A DNA stretch of 64,000 nt from Prorocentrum cordatum (lineage: Eukaryota; Sar; Dinophyceae; Prorocentrales; Prorocentraceae), in contig CAUYUJ010017639.1 in the NCBI GenBank assembly GCA_963575745.1, positions 62,001 through 126,000 on the forward strand, in the 5' to 3' direction. The translations under genes were made by a program, and so were the position numbers. This document shows positions 9,701-15,140 of this stretch, piece after piece; position 1 is the first letter of the stretch, and each line of letters begins with the position of its first letter. The notes below the pieces were generated by a model. That model worked only from the letters and a program-made list of their open reading frames with translations, was not told where the DNA came from and searched no databases.

Positions 9701-12029
9701 GGCGCTGTCCTTGATCGATGTGGAGCGCTGGAGGTTGCGAGCCGCACAGGAGGAGGACGAGGAGGTGAGCCCATTCATATGTCTCCTGGAGAAGGGGGAA
9801 CGCACGCTCCGACGGACACACGACAGGGGGACAGCCGAAACAACTTTGAAGGAGGTCACACATTACGACATGGTCCACGGGTTGCTTTGTAGGAGAGTCC
9901 GGAGCTCTGACGGGCATGAAGCCGTAGTGCCTGTCATCCCTGAGGGTGGTGCTCGTGCCGTGACGTGGAACGGACACCGGCGGGTGCTCAGCTGGAGAAG
10001 TTGGGTGCTCCACATCATGCACAACAGCACAGCGGGGGGTCATGTTGGCATGCCCGCACTGGGGCACAAGGTCCAAGAAGTGGCTTGGTGGCCCAAGGTG
10101 CTGCGTGACTGCACGGCGTGGTGCCGCAAGTGTGTCTCCTGCAGGGCAATCAAAGGACAACCCCACGGTAGCTCTTCCTGGCGCAGCGAGCGTTACACGG
10201 CACCTTTCAGAGTCCTCCAAATCGACCTCGTGGGGCCCCTCGAGCCCGTCAGCGAGGACAAGTCGTACATCATGACAGTGATCGATTGTTTCAGCTTGTG
10301 GGTGTGGCTGGTCCCAATCACCGACAAGACGCCGCTGACTGTGGCGACGGCCCTGTATAACCACGTGTATCTGGACCTCGCCGGGTTCCCGATGATACTC
10401 CGGAGCGACAACGGTAGCGAGTTTGTCGCCGAGCTCACTCGTGAGTTGAACCGCCTCATCGGCACGACGCAAATCTTCGGGTCGGCGTATCACCCTCGAT
10501 CACAAGGTCTTGTAGAGGGTTCACACAAGCCAATGGAAGAAGTGCTGCAGGCATATGTGGAGGAGTTCCCAACAGACTGGTGTGGGAAGCTTCCAATCGC
10601 CGGGTGGGCGTGGAACACGTCTGCAAAGAAGTCGCTGTACGGAATGAGCCCATACCAGGTGGTCACGGGATTGGTACCCAGGAGCCCCCTGGCAAGCTTC
10701 CTGAAGTTGCCGGCGAACGAGAAGGTAACGTGCCAGGAATATGTGGCAGAGCTCATAAAAGCGACAGAACACATCCACGAGCTTGTGCGCACTGCCCAGG
10801 AGAGGCGCGCAGAGGAAGCGCACGCTCGGGCCATGTGTGGCCGGGCCCAGCCGCCGCTGCAGGTGGGGCAAGCGGTCCTGCTGCGCGGCCCACCAGCCAC
10901 AGTGAAGCACGACGGCGAGGTACAAACCGTTTCCAAGAAGCTGCTGCCGAAGGCGCGGCTTGAGGTCTTCCAGATCGTTAAACGAGTAGGGGGGTCCAAC
11001 TACATTCTTGGGGACGTAGCAACAGGGAAGGAAGCGACTGGCTTCAAACAGCCGGTTCACGCAGATCGGCTTGTGCCCGTAGAAACCGGGGCGCTCACAG
11101 AGCCGATGTCTGACGCAACCGCCGTGCAGGTGGAAGGAGCACGTGGCGTGTTGCGCCGGCAGGCAATGGACGGCAGGGTGTTGGTAGATTTTGGTAGCCC
11201 GCGAGCTGACGATGATTTTGCGCGGAAGTTCAAGCAGCTGGGAGCCGCGCTTGCGGAGAGCAATGGTGTGTGGCTAGACTTGAGCCGCTTCGAATGGCTC
11301 CCGTGCGGCGCGGAAGGGATCGGAACCCTGACCGAAGCGCCCGCGACGCCCCGAAAGTGGGCACTCCCTCGTACCATCGTCGTCGCCATCTACATCATCA
11401 CCCTCATGGTTCTCTCCTTCACTCGCGCCGGGGGCGGCGGGCCGAAGGGCACGGTACCGAATGCGCAGCTGAAGCCTGGGCAATGCCGCATTTGCCTCAG
11501 ATTTGGACACTGGGGGAACGAATGCCCGATGAAGGATGTGCCTTGGAGGAACCGGGAGCAGCATCCGGCAGCGACGGAGTCGAAAGCGAGCAGACCGGCA
11601 TCAAGTTCGCACACTCCGCTCCCGTGGAGGAGCCAGGACCGGCGCCCAGAAGCGACGCAGTCGAAAGCGAGCAGTCCGGCATCCGGCTCGCACACACCGC
11701 CTCCGTGGAAGAACCAGGAGCAGCGTCCAGCAGCGGCGCAGGGCGTGCCTCCCTGGCAGGGAGCCAGAGGCGGCGCGGCGCGCAGCAAAGCCAGGCCTCA
11801 GGAGCCGAAGGGGGAGGATCGGGACCTCCCAGGGCCAGCTGCGGACGGCTCGCGCCAGAAGCGGAAAGCTGCTGAGACGACTGAGGAGAAAGTTGCCATT
11901 CAGAAGGTGATGATCATTGACACCAAGACGACTCCGGAAGACAGTGCAATTCCGGACAACACCGGTCGAGGCGACGACTCGCCGAGAGAAGAATACGACG
12001 ACACATTCCCGGATTGGGAAGACCGGTGA
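783..12029 (+). CDS. Retrotransposon polyprotein Gag-PR-RT-RH-C5 methyltransferase-IN
   Basis: One 3,748-residue ORF with no stop or frameshift. Residues about 300-490 are a helical Gag-like region, followed by Cys/His motifs (577-625) and a Lys/Gly tract. A Cys-rich finger lies near 950-990. Hydrophobic segments are at about 1,077-1,099 and 1,184-1,206. Protease: DSG with Asp1273 and a later LLLGCPTLDR segment. RT: FVDD at 1,830-1,833. RNase H: Asp1991, Glu2032 or Glu2034, Asp2059. Methyltransferase: about 2,394-2,735. Integrase: HHCC zinc site (His3077 to Cys3120) and Asp3148, Asp3209, Glu3245 (DD35E), then an SH3-like tail ending VHADRLVP. A third hydrophobic segment (about 3,531-3,548) and a CCHC knuckle from Cys3568 close the protein. 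The start at 783 is the first ATG and lies inside the LTR; the next in-frame ATG is 1,003. All catalytic residues I can locate are present, so the element may be active. Confidence 0.93.
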   Translation: MTEPGEGPPRAPLQQLGAAPGTAHSAGIGAPTADDDGASADSFADALGGAAEAPAAGRYGPVVGRRSRWDETPEMAAARGAAEADAAAAAALAAMNQALPASAGLDPAEQQELEELRALEAQHQAQQQQQKAELERLRAWRASLPPTPPGLGGAPGTPARGPYYSEYAQGRLPGTPSLAERRAALGGDLGAAAGGPVAFGGQPGGSVPPTPQTPRFGARAPPEQLGGPTLSPESRAVRRLASELDHSVATGGGEPQRPEAGVGSTDPIEVMARSVTALVTAMQEQQSGSTLKWERKRPTVKAESAEGLLHEEVVLENVYAELGYKTYRKKWAVFRPALDGRARETVELELEERGISPDTISKMSEPTLKNLYEYLIAVLEKTVSLTPEKKAEIAMAAMEKVRMPANSGPGGAEKFIQDYKHAYLLQLRAKLVENTPIAITMRLFDYKSRLAPEIQKYIKGLPVSEQPQTLTDMHDTVRRWAEKERAGQPNLTRRERREQVQSLRDQGSGNNTNPQAAPKAQANSSLAPPGTVPVPVEYLQSLFQKGGFAQALSRPGGGKAGDRNPKGPDAGTDWATKTCYTCGGKHLEKLRGKEHCPNKIAEEKGTAAQNKASGVKCAMWVDARKTECGGSHSWEEHKIALQRWGPKKDGGKGGKGDSKGKKGKEGKGGKGEGKGKDKLHEMTEDDFRVFLGALGSSGANAGQDALWAITECTADRGRHGGPSAAASESAAAKCALMHCYRAASGTPESESTPDGANTKEGDERNATLSPKVSLEVGGMSAHAGARAVSAGAAGDGRPGIGTLMTPPDSGPASKKAAVTQDMGAALVVVVDSSRSEEEDRGAETSDEEEDRGVDTDEEEDHMPTENDPWDYEGCDPGIGTSKNPVLCGPGCDPGIGALTNPAPCGQSRDPGIGALTNPALCGLTSGTSSRAQDMGKEVEESMLMMIEQPVCRFCVSAPGTFRCVSCAQLVCGACAGQDAVGRIRCQVPCLSREAEHVDGSLRQRLRAGGAEAGEGRSPGQASGQMAPVVGGGIGALRNGIFEANVELLPSECVGVGPDRQPTPDGALLSCPVRVGAFVADLFVVVWTWVVIIPTMLGWSVAQCRKDCNCVVNPTTKATCGEPCCLEADHGPGWKHCCARHLEQAAGMAGAELASWRAVRRVFRVGRSCSRAARTTSRFWHRWCVVRLASVAVVAVLVYLSGVLGQFRDEFDDDWMRPSLEYEPDQPRPGKSHDSDSPQELFNMMQDGLYRLPQGYHKRAYVHVGTVKVLTTFDSGSFRNAVNAEFLRTLEQKQATGELGDHRVISKRMPCERREVGGATQGMQSAYNEVVVIQVVFKDPSGRTATVPIVFCVMEGLTADLLLGCPTLDRLWYGSTRDSIELRAYDIEIPSVVPQDLQNHSERVAVLTDSVIIHSAEMRELWVPTNADPDKDRVVRGAPHLPAEVVVAEGPAKIQDGRVKVFVSTRTPDAEVALGTFETIAELHEPTEADREDQRTIRSWRVNALRRNSEAFGVEYLREQLRPAVASNTSSRSRGADAGHADAVAHELLQALGEQPRIWGSEPQGPELIGKMGSGSYKKRWRAADRAAMFPKLQEEIEKQRHALATRQAWNKSSPEWRTRVREVAQGKFGGTPEEWKIFAREILDKYADRFWEPGCAAPQIKNFKADVAPKPGAKPSARRPFRLSEFDEARLEYRLDECRASGQLYDVSPEDAGEWASPAFIVDKVGDVLGRVVTDYEGPNRETEDHPGVPADADEVLRKAAHRKYHTTMDMVWGFSQLELTDRAQRILTIVTRQGLHRWKYLPFGPKQGPGICQSFNDFAFGDLEATSIFVDDFHTGSDSFEEHLADLRMLLDRGRQHGVEWRLSKCSWCQPKVVLIGFEMSEEGRRPDPSKVEALRNWPKETELADVSSLFHFANYLREFIPGFDTIVAPLKPYRQKGAKWEDYVQDNKAQGAAAKLRQAVATHTPLMNPDYEAARDYVQSGRPFILFVDASDFGYSGVLCQADSVHGTPRPIAVLSKSFTDTQQRWTAMEREMHALYESAIWSQKFVKSFRVFLFTDHKNNTFRSKIQPTRRVSKKLLKMCIEIEPLLIERVYLAGDENILGDAVSRAPADREVARNLPIPLKPIKETMNRLFWAPDELAGQTRERLKQLKIENPGVLTYLPDKVLAEAELVNEARPEDELSEVPHAFGPVENCSLLGEARRRIVEEATSRLGELGEELLPVTSHEVGAPAGWSCLMMPAVELPPEPLPDELLGAERVTRKTDARGDNFIAWFPRRLKGYLSGSVPGRKEPVQEGARCLWYSAKLYGTRRAEQLAKRHLKRPETRRALWSRLQEGELGEQNVSDQEPAANAAPPRRLRGKQPLRKAEGRPEAEEDTSAEVVAEETGSVPVPSKIFLVDLFGGISSLRVAAVASGYDISGHVHVDINGSACKVVGDQYPDAQLLRDIRPVAEKAKQVASEWVGQATEAGAELIILGCGFPCRELSGVNLNRRGLDHGETARFHDAKTIASAVRASSVEAGMVCHMFFENVQSMPAGVVERITQELREVDPSFELVAMDSVGLGWCRRPRLWWTTWYVQRFEEEAETITKGLRHLHPSLPLPRLDTILEDGFAPRWPEDGSEEARRFHTFTRCQPSDAEPSKPAGAATTSPEALARWKHDKHRYSPYQYESHLLVWKQDDWRCLNGNERAKMLGFPSGYLDLGQLEPLSQDVQCQLAGDAMSIGVLCRLFASMEPAPGAWPPRTVTLVEGKPTIGDLTVAENEPKSSDDPAYGPHRLGSVPWLREAHDMNPTLLGVARTVVVRLGAPGPFGLLHGVDKVQGHRELRQALPHAWELPVVSQNGFDGVAVARNLCGKSPYKLPSDVDQVLTVPLVSWKGGALQVAQSDGQQTTTSTHDKILWLEFSGLEPGAAPTLSLQEVDGEAHFVYFYRLKGRKDPRQVADARRAGLYPWQPAAPSQPKSNRQGDAPKEHPGALSLIDVERWRLRAAQEEDEEVSPFICLLEKGERTLRRTHDRGTAETTLKEVTHYDMVHGLLCRRVRSSDGHEAVVPVIPEGGARAVTWNGHRRVLSWRSWVLHIMHNSTAGGHVGMPALGHKVQEVAWWPKVLRDCTAWCRKCVSCRAIKGQPHGSSSWRSERYTAPFRVLQIDLVGPLEPVSEDKSYIMTVIDCFSLWVWLVPITDKTPLTVATALYNHVYLDLAGFPMILRSDNGSEFVAELTRELNRLIGTTQIFGSAYHPRSQGLVEGSHKPMEEVLQAYVEEFPTDWCGKLPIAGWAWNTSAKKSLYGMSPYQVVTGLVPRSPLASFLKLPANEKVTCQEYVAELIKATEHIHELVRTAQERRAEEAHARAMCGRAQPPLQVGQAVLLRGPPATVKHDGEVQTVSKKLLPKARLEVFQIVKRVGGSNYILGDVATGKEATGFKQPVHADRLVPVETGALTEPMSDATAVQVEGARGVLRRQAMDGRVLVDFGSPRADDDFARKFKQLGAALAESNGVWLDLSRFEWLPCGAEGIGTLTEAPATPRKWALPRTIVVAIYIITLMVLSFTRAGGGGPKGTVPNAQLKPGQCRICLRFGHWGNECPMKDVPWRNREQHPAATESKASRPASSSHTPLPWRSQDRRPEATQSKASSPASGSHTPPPWKNQEQRPAAAQGVPPWQGARGGAARSKARPQEPKGEDRDLPGPAADGSRQKRKAAETTEEKVAIQKVMIIDTKTTPEDSAIPDNTGRGDDSPREEYDDTFPDWEDR
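829..841 (+). other. Possible primer-binding site
   Basis: TGGGGGCTGCTCC begins five bases after the LTR end, with the TGG that pairs to a tRNA CCA end. I cannot name the tRNA, and the site would lie inside the coding sequence. Weak call. Confidence 0.2.
3405..3545 (+). repeat. Tandem coding repeat carrying three hairpins
   Basis: Three imperfect 48-51 bp copies encode a repeated DPGIG-(A/T)-(L/S)-(T/K)-NP-x-LCG type unit between the acidic stretch and the Cys-rich finger. Each copy contains one ATYGG-loop hairpin (3409-3425, 3460-3476, 3511-3527), so duplication has multiplied the hairpin locally. Confidence 0.75.
7962..8987 (+). other. C5-cytosine DNA methyltransferase domain of the polyprotein
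   Basis: About 340 residues (2,394-2,735) with the C5-MTase motifs in normal order: motif I VDLFGG with Asp2400; motif IV GCGFPCRE with the catalytic Cys2482; motif VI FFENV (2,527-2,531); motif VIII CRRPRLWW; motif IX around ERAKMLGFP; and motif X LAGDAMS. The domain would transfer methyl groups from SAM to cytosine C5. It lies between the RNase H connection (ending near 7,120) and the integrase zinc site (10,011), so it is inserted within Pol rather than added at an end. The target specificity cannot be read from the sequence. Confidence 0.92.
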
Positions 12030-12150
12030 GTGAGTGAACGTGCTGTGCTGCCTAGGCGGATGGACTAGCCGGCCCAACACGGGCGGGTAGCTTTTCTGTA
12101 GGAGAGGCGGCGGGCACTGCGTGGCGAACAGCGCTCGCGGTGGGGCGCGC
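12030..12150 (+). other. 3' untranslated stretch before the 3' LTR
   Basis: 121 bp from the polyprotein TGA to the 3' LTR. A polypurine tract is expected here, but only short purine groups such as GGAGAGGCGGCGGG are present and none abuts the LTR. Plus-strand priming in this element is therefore unclear. Confidence 0.5.
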
Positions 12151-12468
12151 TGCGTCTCTCCGACAGCATGTGTACCGCGAGCAGTGCAGTGTAGCATAGA
12201 TGCGAGCAGAGGGTGCATGCATAATTGCATTGCTTCCCATGGCACGTTTGGCTCAAGGCTCCGAGCGGAGTCAGAAAAGGGTGCATCTTTCCTTTACCCT
12301 ACCTCTTTACTTACTCTTCCCTCTTATCATTCTTTCTCTTGATTGTCATTATTTCTCTTGATTGGCGGCCAGAGAGAGAGAGCCAGGGAGACAGGGGGAG
12401 GGAGCAGAATAGCCAAGAGGGTGAGCAATGACCGAACCAGGAGAGGGCCCTCCTAGGGCGCCGCTCCA
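12151..12468 (+). repeat. 3' LTR
   Basis: 318 bp, near-identical to 508-823, with the same TG start and CA end. It contains the SL relic at 12,247-12,257 and a copy of the polyprotein start codon at 12,428. Beyond the CA the sequence differs from the internal element, as expected for the right border. Confidence 0.95.
12247..12257 (+). other. Spliced-leader 3'-end relic in the 3' LTR
   Basis: The same 11-nt TTTGGCTCAAG found in the 5' LTR. Its presence in both LTRs shows that it belongs to the element and is copied with it. Confidence 0.6.
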
Positions 12469-12472
12469 CTTC
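12469..12472. repeat. Target-site duplication, right copy (CTTC)
   Basis: Direct copy of 504-507. Confidence 0.7.
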
Positions 12473-14310
12473 CGTCGGGGGAGGGTCTGGGCCCTGCTAC
12501 TCTCGAGGGGCGTGGCCGGGGCCCTCCAACGGGAAGACCGCCACTCTGGCGGCGCCGCGCTTCCACGAGGTCGACTGGCCCCCCTCCTGTTCGCGGCCCG
12601 CGGCAAGCCCCCAGGCCTTGGGCTCCTTCCAGACCAGCGCGACCTGCAGGTGCCCTCCCTTGCTGAGCTGCGCGGCCACAGTGCTGGCGAGCCTCCGCGG
12701 CTCGCGTTCCTCGAAGATGCCCGGCGCCCCTTGACCAGCCGGGCTCCCCGCGGCGCGGGGCGCAAGCCTCGCGGGCGACGGCGCGACCGCAAGGGCTTCC
12801 CGGGCGACCTGGGCAGGCGCGCCTCCCGGGAAGACGTTGGCGCGTAGAAGTCCAGGTCGTCACCCCTCCGGGCCCGCGTCGCCGCGGATTCGCACTTCCC
12901 TTGGGTGGCGTTCCAAAAGACTACCTGCAGCCTTAGAGGTCGATGCGCCGCGTTTTGGCGCCTACCTGGGCCGCAGAGGGTCGACCTCGCGCCGCGCGGG
13001 AGGTGGCGCTCTGGCGAGCGGGGGGGTCAGCAGCTTCCGGCCGCTGCGCTTGCCGCTGCGGCCCCAGAGGCGCCCCCCCCCGGTTTGCTGCTGGGGTCGG
13101 GGAACATCAGCTGCTGGGCCGGGGCCCGGGCGCCCCGGGGGGCGCCCCCCCTCGGGGAGCGAGCGGGCGCCGCCCGCCCCGCCCCGCGCGCGAACCGCTT
13201 GGGGCTGGGCTTGCAAGTGCGACGCCGCGCCCGCGCCGCGGAGGATGAGATGCCACAGTCGCTCGAGCGCGCGCGCGCCTTGAATTCCTGGCCACAGGGC
13301 GACCGACGCAGGGCGCCCGCGGGCAAAGGGCGCGCGAGGAGAGGTGGCGACGATTCTGAACGAGGCGGCGGGCGAGACGCGGGCGCCCGCTTGAAGTGGC
13401 CGCCGCGGCGGCCGCGCGTGGCTCCGCGCGGGCGTCGCGGGCCCGTGGGATCTGCCCGGGGGGCGCCAAACAGATCGCTCGCGGCGCCGGCGCCGCTTCT
13501 GTCGAAGATTGCCTGGCCGACCGCGCGCGACTGAGCAGCCGGGCCACGCTGCGACATACCTCGAACAAAAAACGGCGCCCCCCCGGCAAACTTGCCGGGC
13601 GCGCCCCAGTCATGGCCAGCGGCAAGGCAGCCGCGCGCCCGGGTCGCACCGCGCGTTGCCAAGCTGCGGGGGGACCGACGTCGCACCGGCGCGCGCGATC
13701 AGGGGGCGCAACGCGCGCGATGGCAGGTCGGCGACCGCCGTCGACGCCGCGCGAAGAACGCGCAGATGGCAATATTCGCACGCAGCGCCACGCGCAACAT
13801 AGACAGCACCAGGCAGGCGCGGTCGAACCGCCGCGCCGCACCAGTCACCTGCGCGAGAAGAGACGACGCCGGCACTTCGGCCGCGCAACGGCAGCTCGAA
13901 GGCGGCCAGTCCCAGCGTTAGGGCGAGCACCTCCAGCCATCCGATCTGTTCGTTGAGGCCATCCGCCCATCGGCAAAAAGGACGGCGGCAACTCTAGCCG
14001 GGCGCCCCCGCGCTTGCGAGGAGTGCGCAACTGTGCAGACACGCGGTGTCCGTCGCCAGCCATTGGCGCGAGGCGGCGAAGTTGCTGGGCGGCGCCCCGC
14101 ACCGCCATGCATTGCGGACGCACGTGGGCCGCGGCGCTCGGGCGACGCGCGCGAGCCCGCTCGGGGATCGGCGGTGGCAGCGCCCGCCCATGGCGCCAGA
14201 TGGCGCGGGGGGCGGCCCGGCAGAAACGGCCCGCAAGCTCGGGCGCGCGCCCGCGCGCGAGCGGGCGGGCCTGAGGAGGTTGCGTGAGCTCGCTTTGCAA
14301 GGATCGCCGC
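12473..14310. other. GC-rich stretch without a recognisable gene
   Basis: CpG-rich sequence open in several frames at once on both strands, giving Arg/Ala/Pro-rich conceptual products with no motif. In composition it resembles 25,480-28,590. I see no gene, tandem repeat or mobile-element end. Confidence 0.5.
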
Positions 14311-15140
14311 ATTGACTCTGGCCCTTTGGGCCTTCGTCGTCATAATAGTCTTGCAACGTGATGATATGGGTTTGCGCTGTCAGTATCGGATGAATTGTAA
14401 CATCGTGGGTGCTTTTTTATATTATTACGCGGCGTCCGATTCGATTTTTTCTGAGGAAGCCGATTTGTTTCCCGTATGGTGTTGTTTATTTTCCATCGCT
14501 GCGAACGATTGCCTCGTCAATTGTTTTGGGGGTGGTCTGGCAGAAAGGGCGACAGCCTACTGAATGACATGCGCGCCCGAAACAGCGACATTTGCATCGT
14601 GGGCCTCCAGAAACATGATTCCAAGACGAACCGAACTCAACGAGTGCCGACGCGGGGATGACAAACAAAAAACAGCGGCAGCAGCACCAACGTCAACGCC
14701 GACGCGACGATGCCGACGGCAGCGTCGGTCGGAGCTGGAGGAAAGAGAAGGATGGGCTGGGCTATGGCAGAGAGGAGGACAGCGGAGGAGGACGATATGA
14801 GGAGGAACCTCGCTCTCACTCTCTCGCCCTCAACCACATCGGCTCAAGAAAACGCGAACAGAGAGGCGTCGTGCGCCGATATGCATTCCCCGTCGGCAAC
14901 AAAGCGCAGCTGTGGAGTAGCCTCAGTGCTATCCCCGATGCAACGAGTAGTACTATGTACATGCGCTCCAACTCGGAAGACGCCTCCTCCTCCTCCTCTT
15001 CCTCCTCCTGTCCTCCATTGTCCCGTACTAGGCCAGACATTCGAGTAGCTGCGAGCTCTGGAGACCGAAGTTCGGGGATAGCCCAGACCACAGGGTCTGG
15101 AACACCATTGGGCGCGGAGTCAAACTGACGCTCCGCGTGC
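14311..15140. other. Intergenic region, no supported gene
   Basis: An AT-richer patch (about 14,330-14,520) followed by low-complexity GA-rich and TCC-rich sequence. The plus-strand frame 14,658-15,128 is open for 156 codons but is Arg/Ser/Gln-rich without a motif. It lies just downstream of the stop of the minus-strand gene at 15,141 and probably includes its 3' UTR. Confidence 0.4.

Larger units (their letters stand above)
859..11329 (+). repeat. Family of about 18 dispersed hairpins with a shared 7-nt loop
   Basis: Loops are ATYGGDV and always 7 nt. Perfect stems of at least 4 bp (hairpin spans): 859-875, 1089-1105, 1392-1408, 2463-2477, 2921-2937, 3175-3191, 3511-3527, 3873-3891 (6 bp), 5453-5471 (6 bp), 7633-7647, 7941-7957, 9493-9507 (longer with G-U), 11315-11329. 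With one G-U pair: 3409-3425, 3460-3476, 6331-6355 (9 bp). Short stems (3 bp): 9113-9125, 10667-10679. A variant with loop ATCAGTA is at 8087-8103. Stem sequences differ (CGGGG/CCCCG, GCGGG/CCCGC, GGAGG/CCTCC, GGCGG/CCGCC, CAGGG/CCCTG, CTGGGG/CCCCAG, ACCGG/CCGGT) while pairing is kept. The loops fall in all three codon phases, so protein constraint does not explain them. Confidence 0.8.
508..12468 (+). mobile_element. Complete LTR retrotransposon (Ty3/gypsy order) encoding a DNA methyltransferase
   Basis: An 11,961-bp element bounded by two near-identical LTRs (316 and 318 bp, TG...CA ends) and by CTTC on each side. The LTRs differ by two substitutions and one AG dinucleotide, so the insertion is recent. 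The interior is filled by one 3,748-codon ORF with domain order Gag-like, protease, RT, RNase H, C5 methyltransferase, integrase. Protease-RT-RNase H-integrase is the Ty3/gypsy order. C5 methyltransferases captured by retrotransposons are known in dinoflagellates and charophyte algae (de Mendoza et al. 2018, Nature Communications); whether this architecture is one of those described I cannot check. No purine-rich tract of usual quality precedes the 3' LTR, and the primer-binding site is uncertain. Confidence 0.95.

Noticed and set aside
12100-12150. Polypurine tract before the 3' LTR
   Set aside because: Purine groups are short and interrupted, and none ends at the LTR border.
14658-15128. 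156-codon plus-strand ORF as a gene
   Set aside because: Low-complexity Arg/Gln/Ser composition, no motif, and it overlaps the likely 3' UTR of the minus-strand gene.
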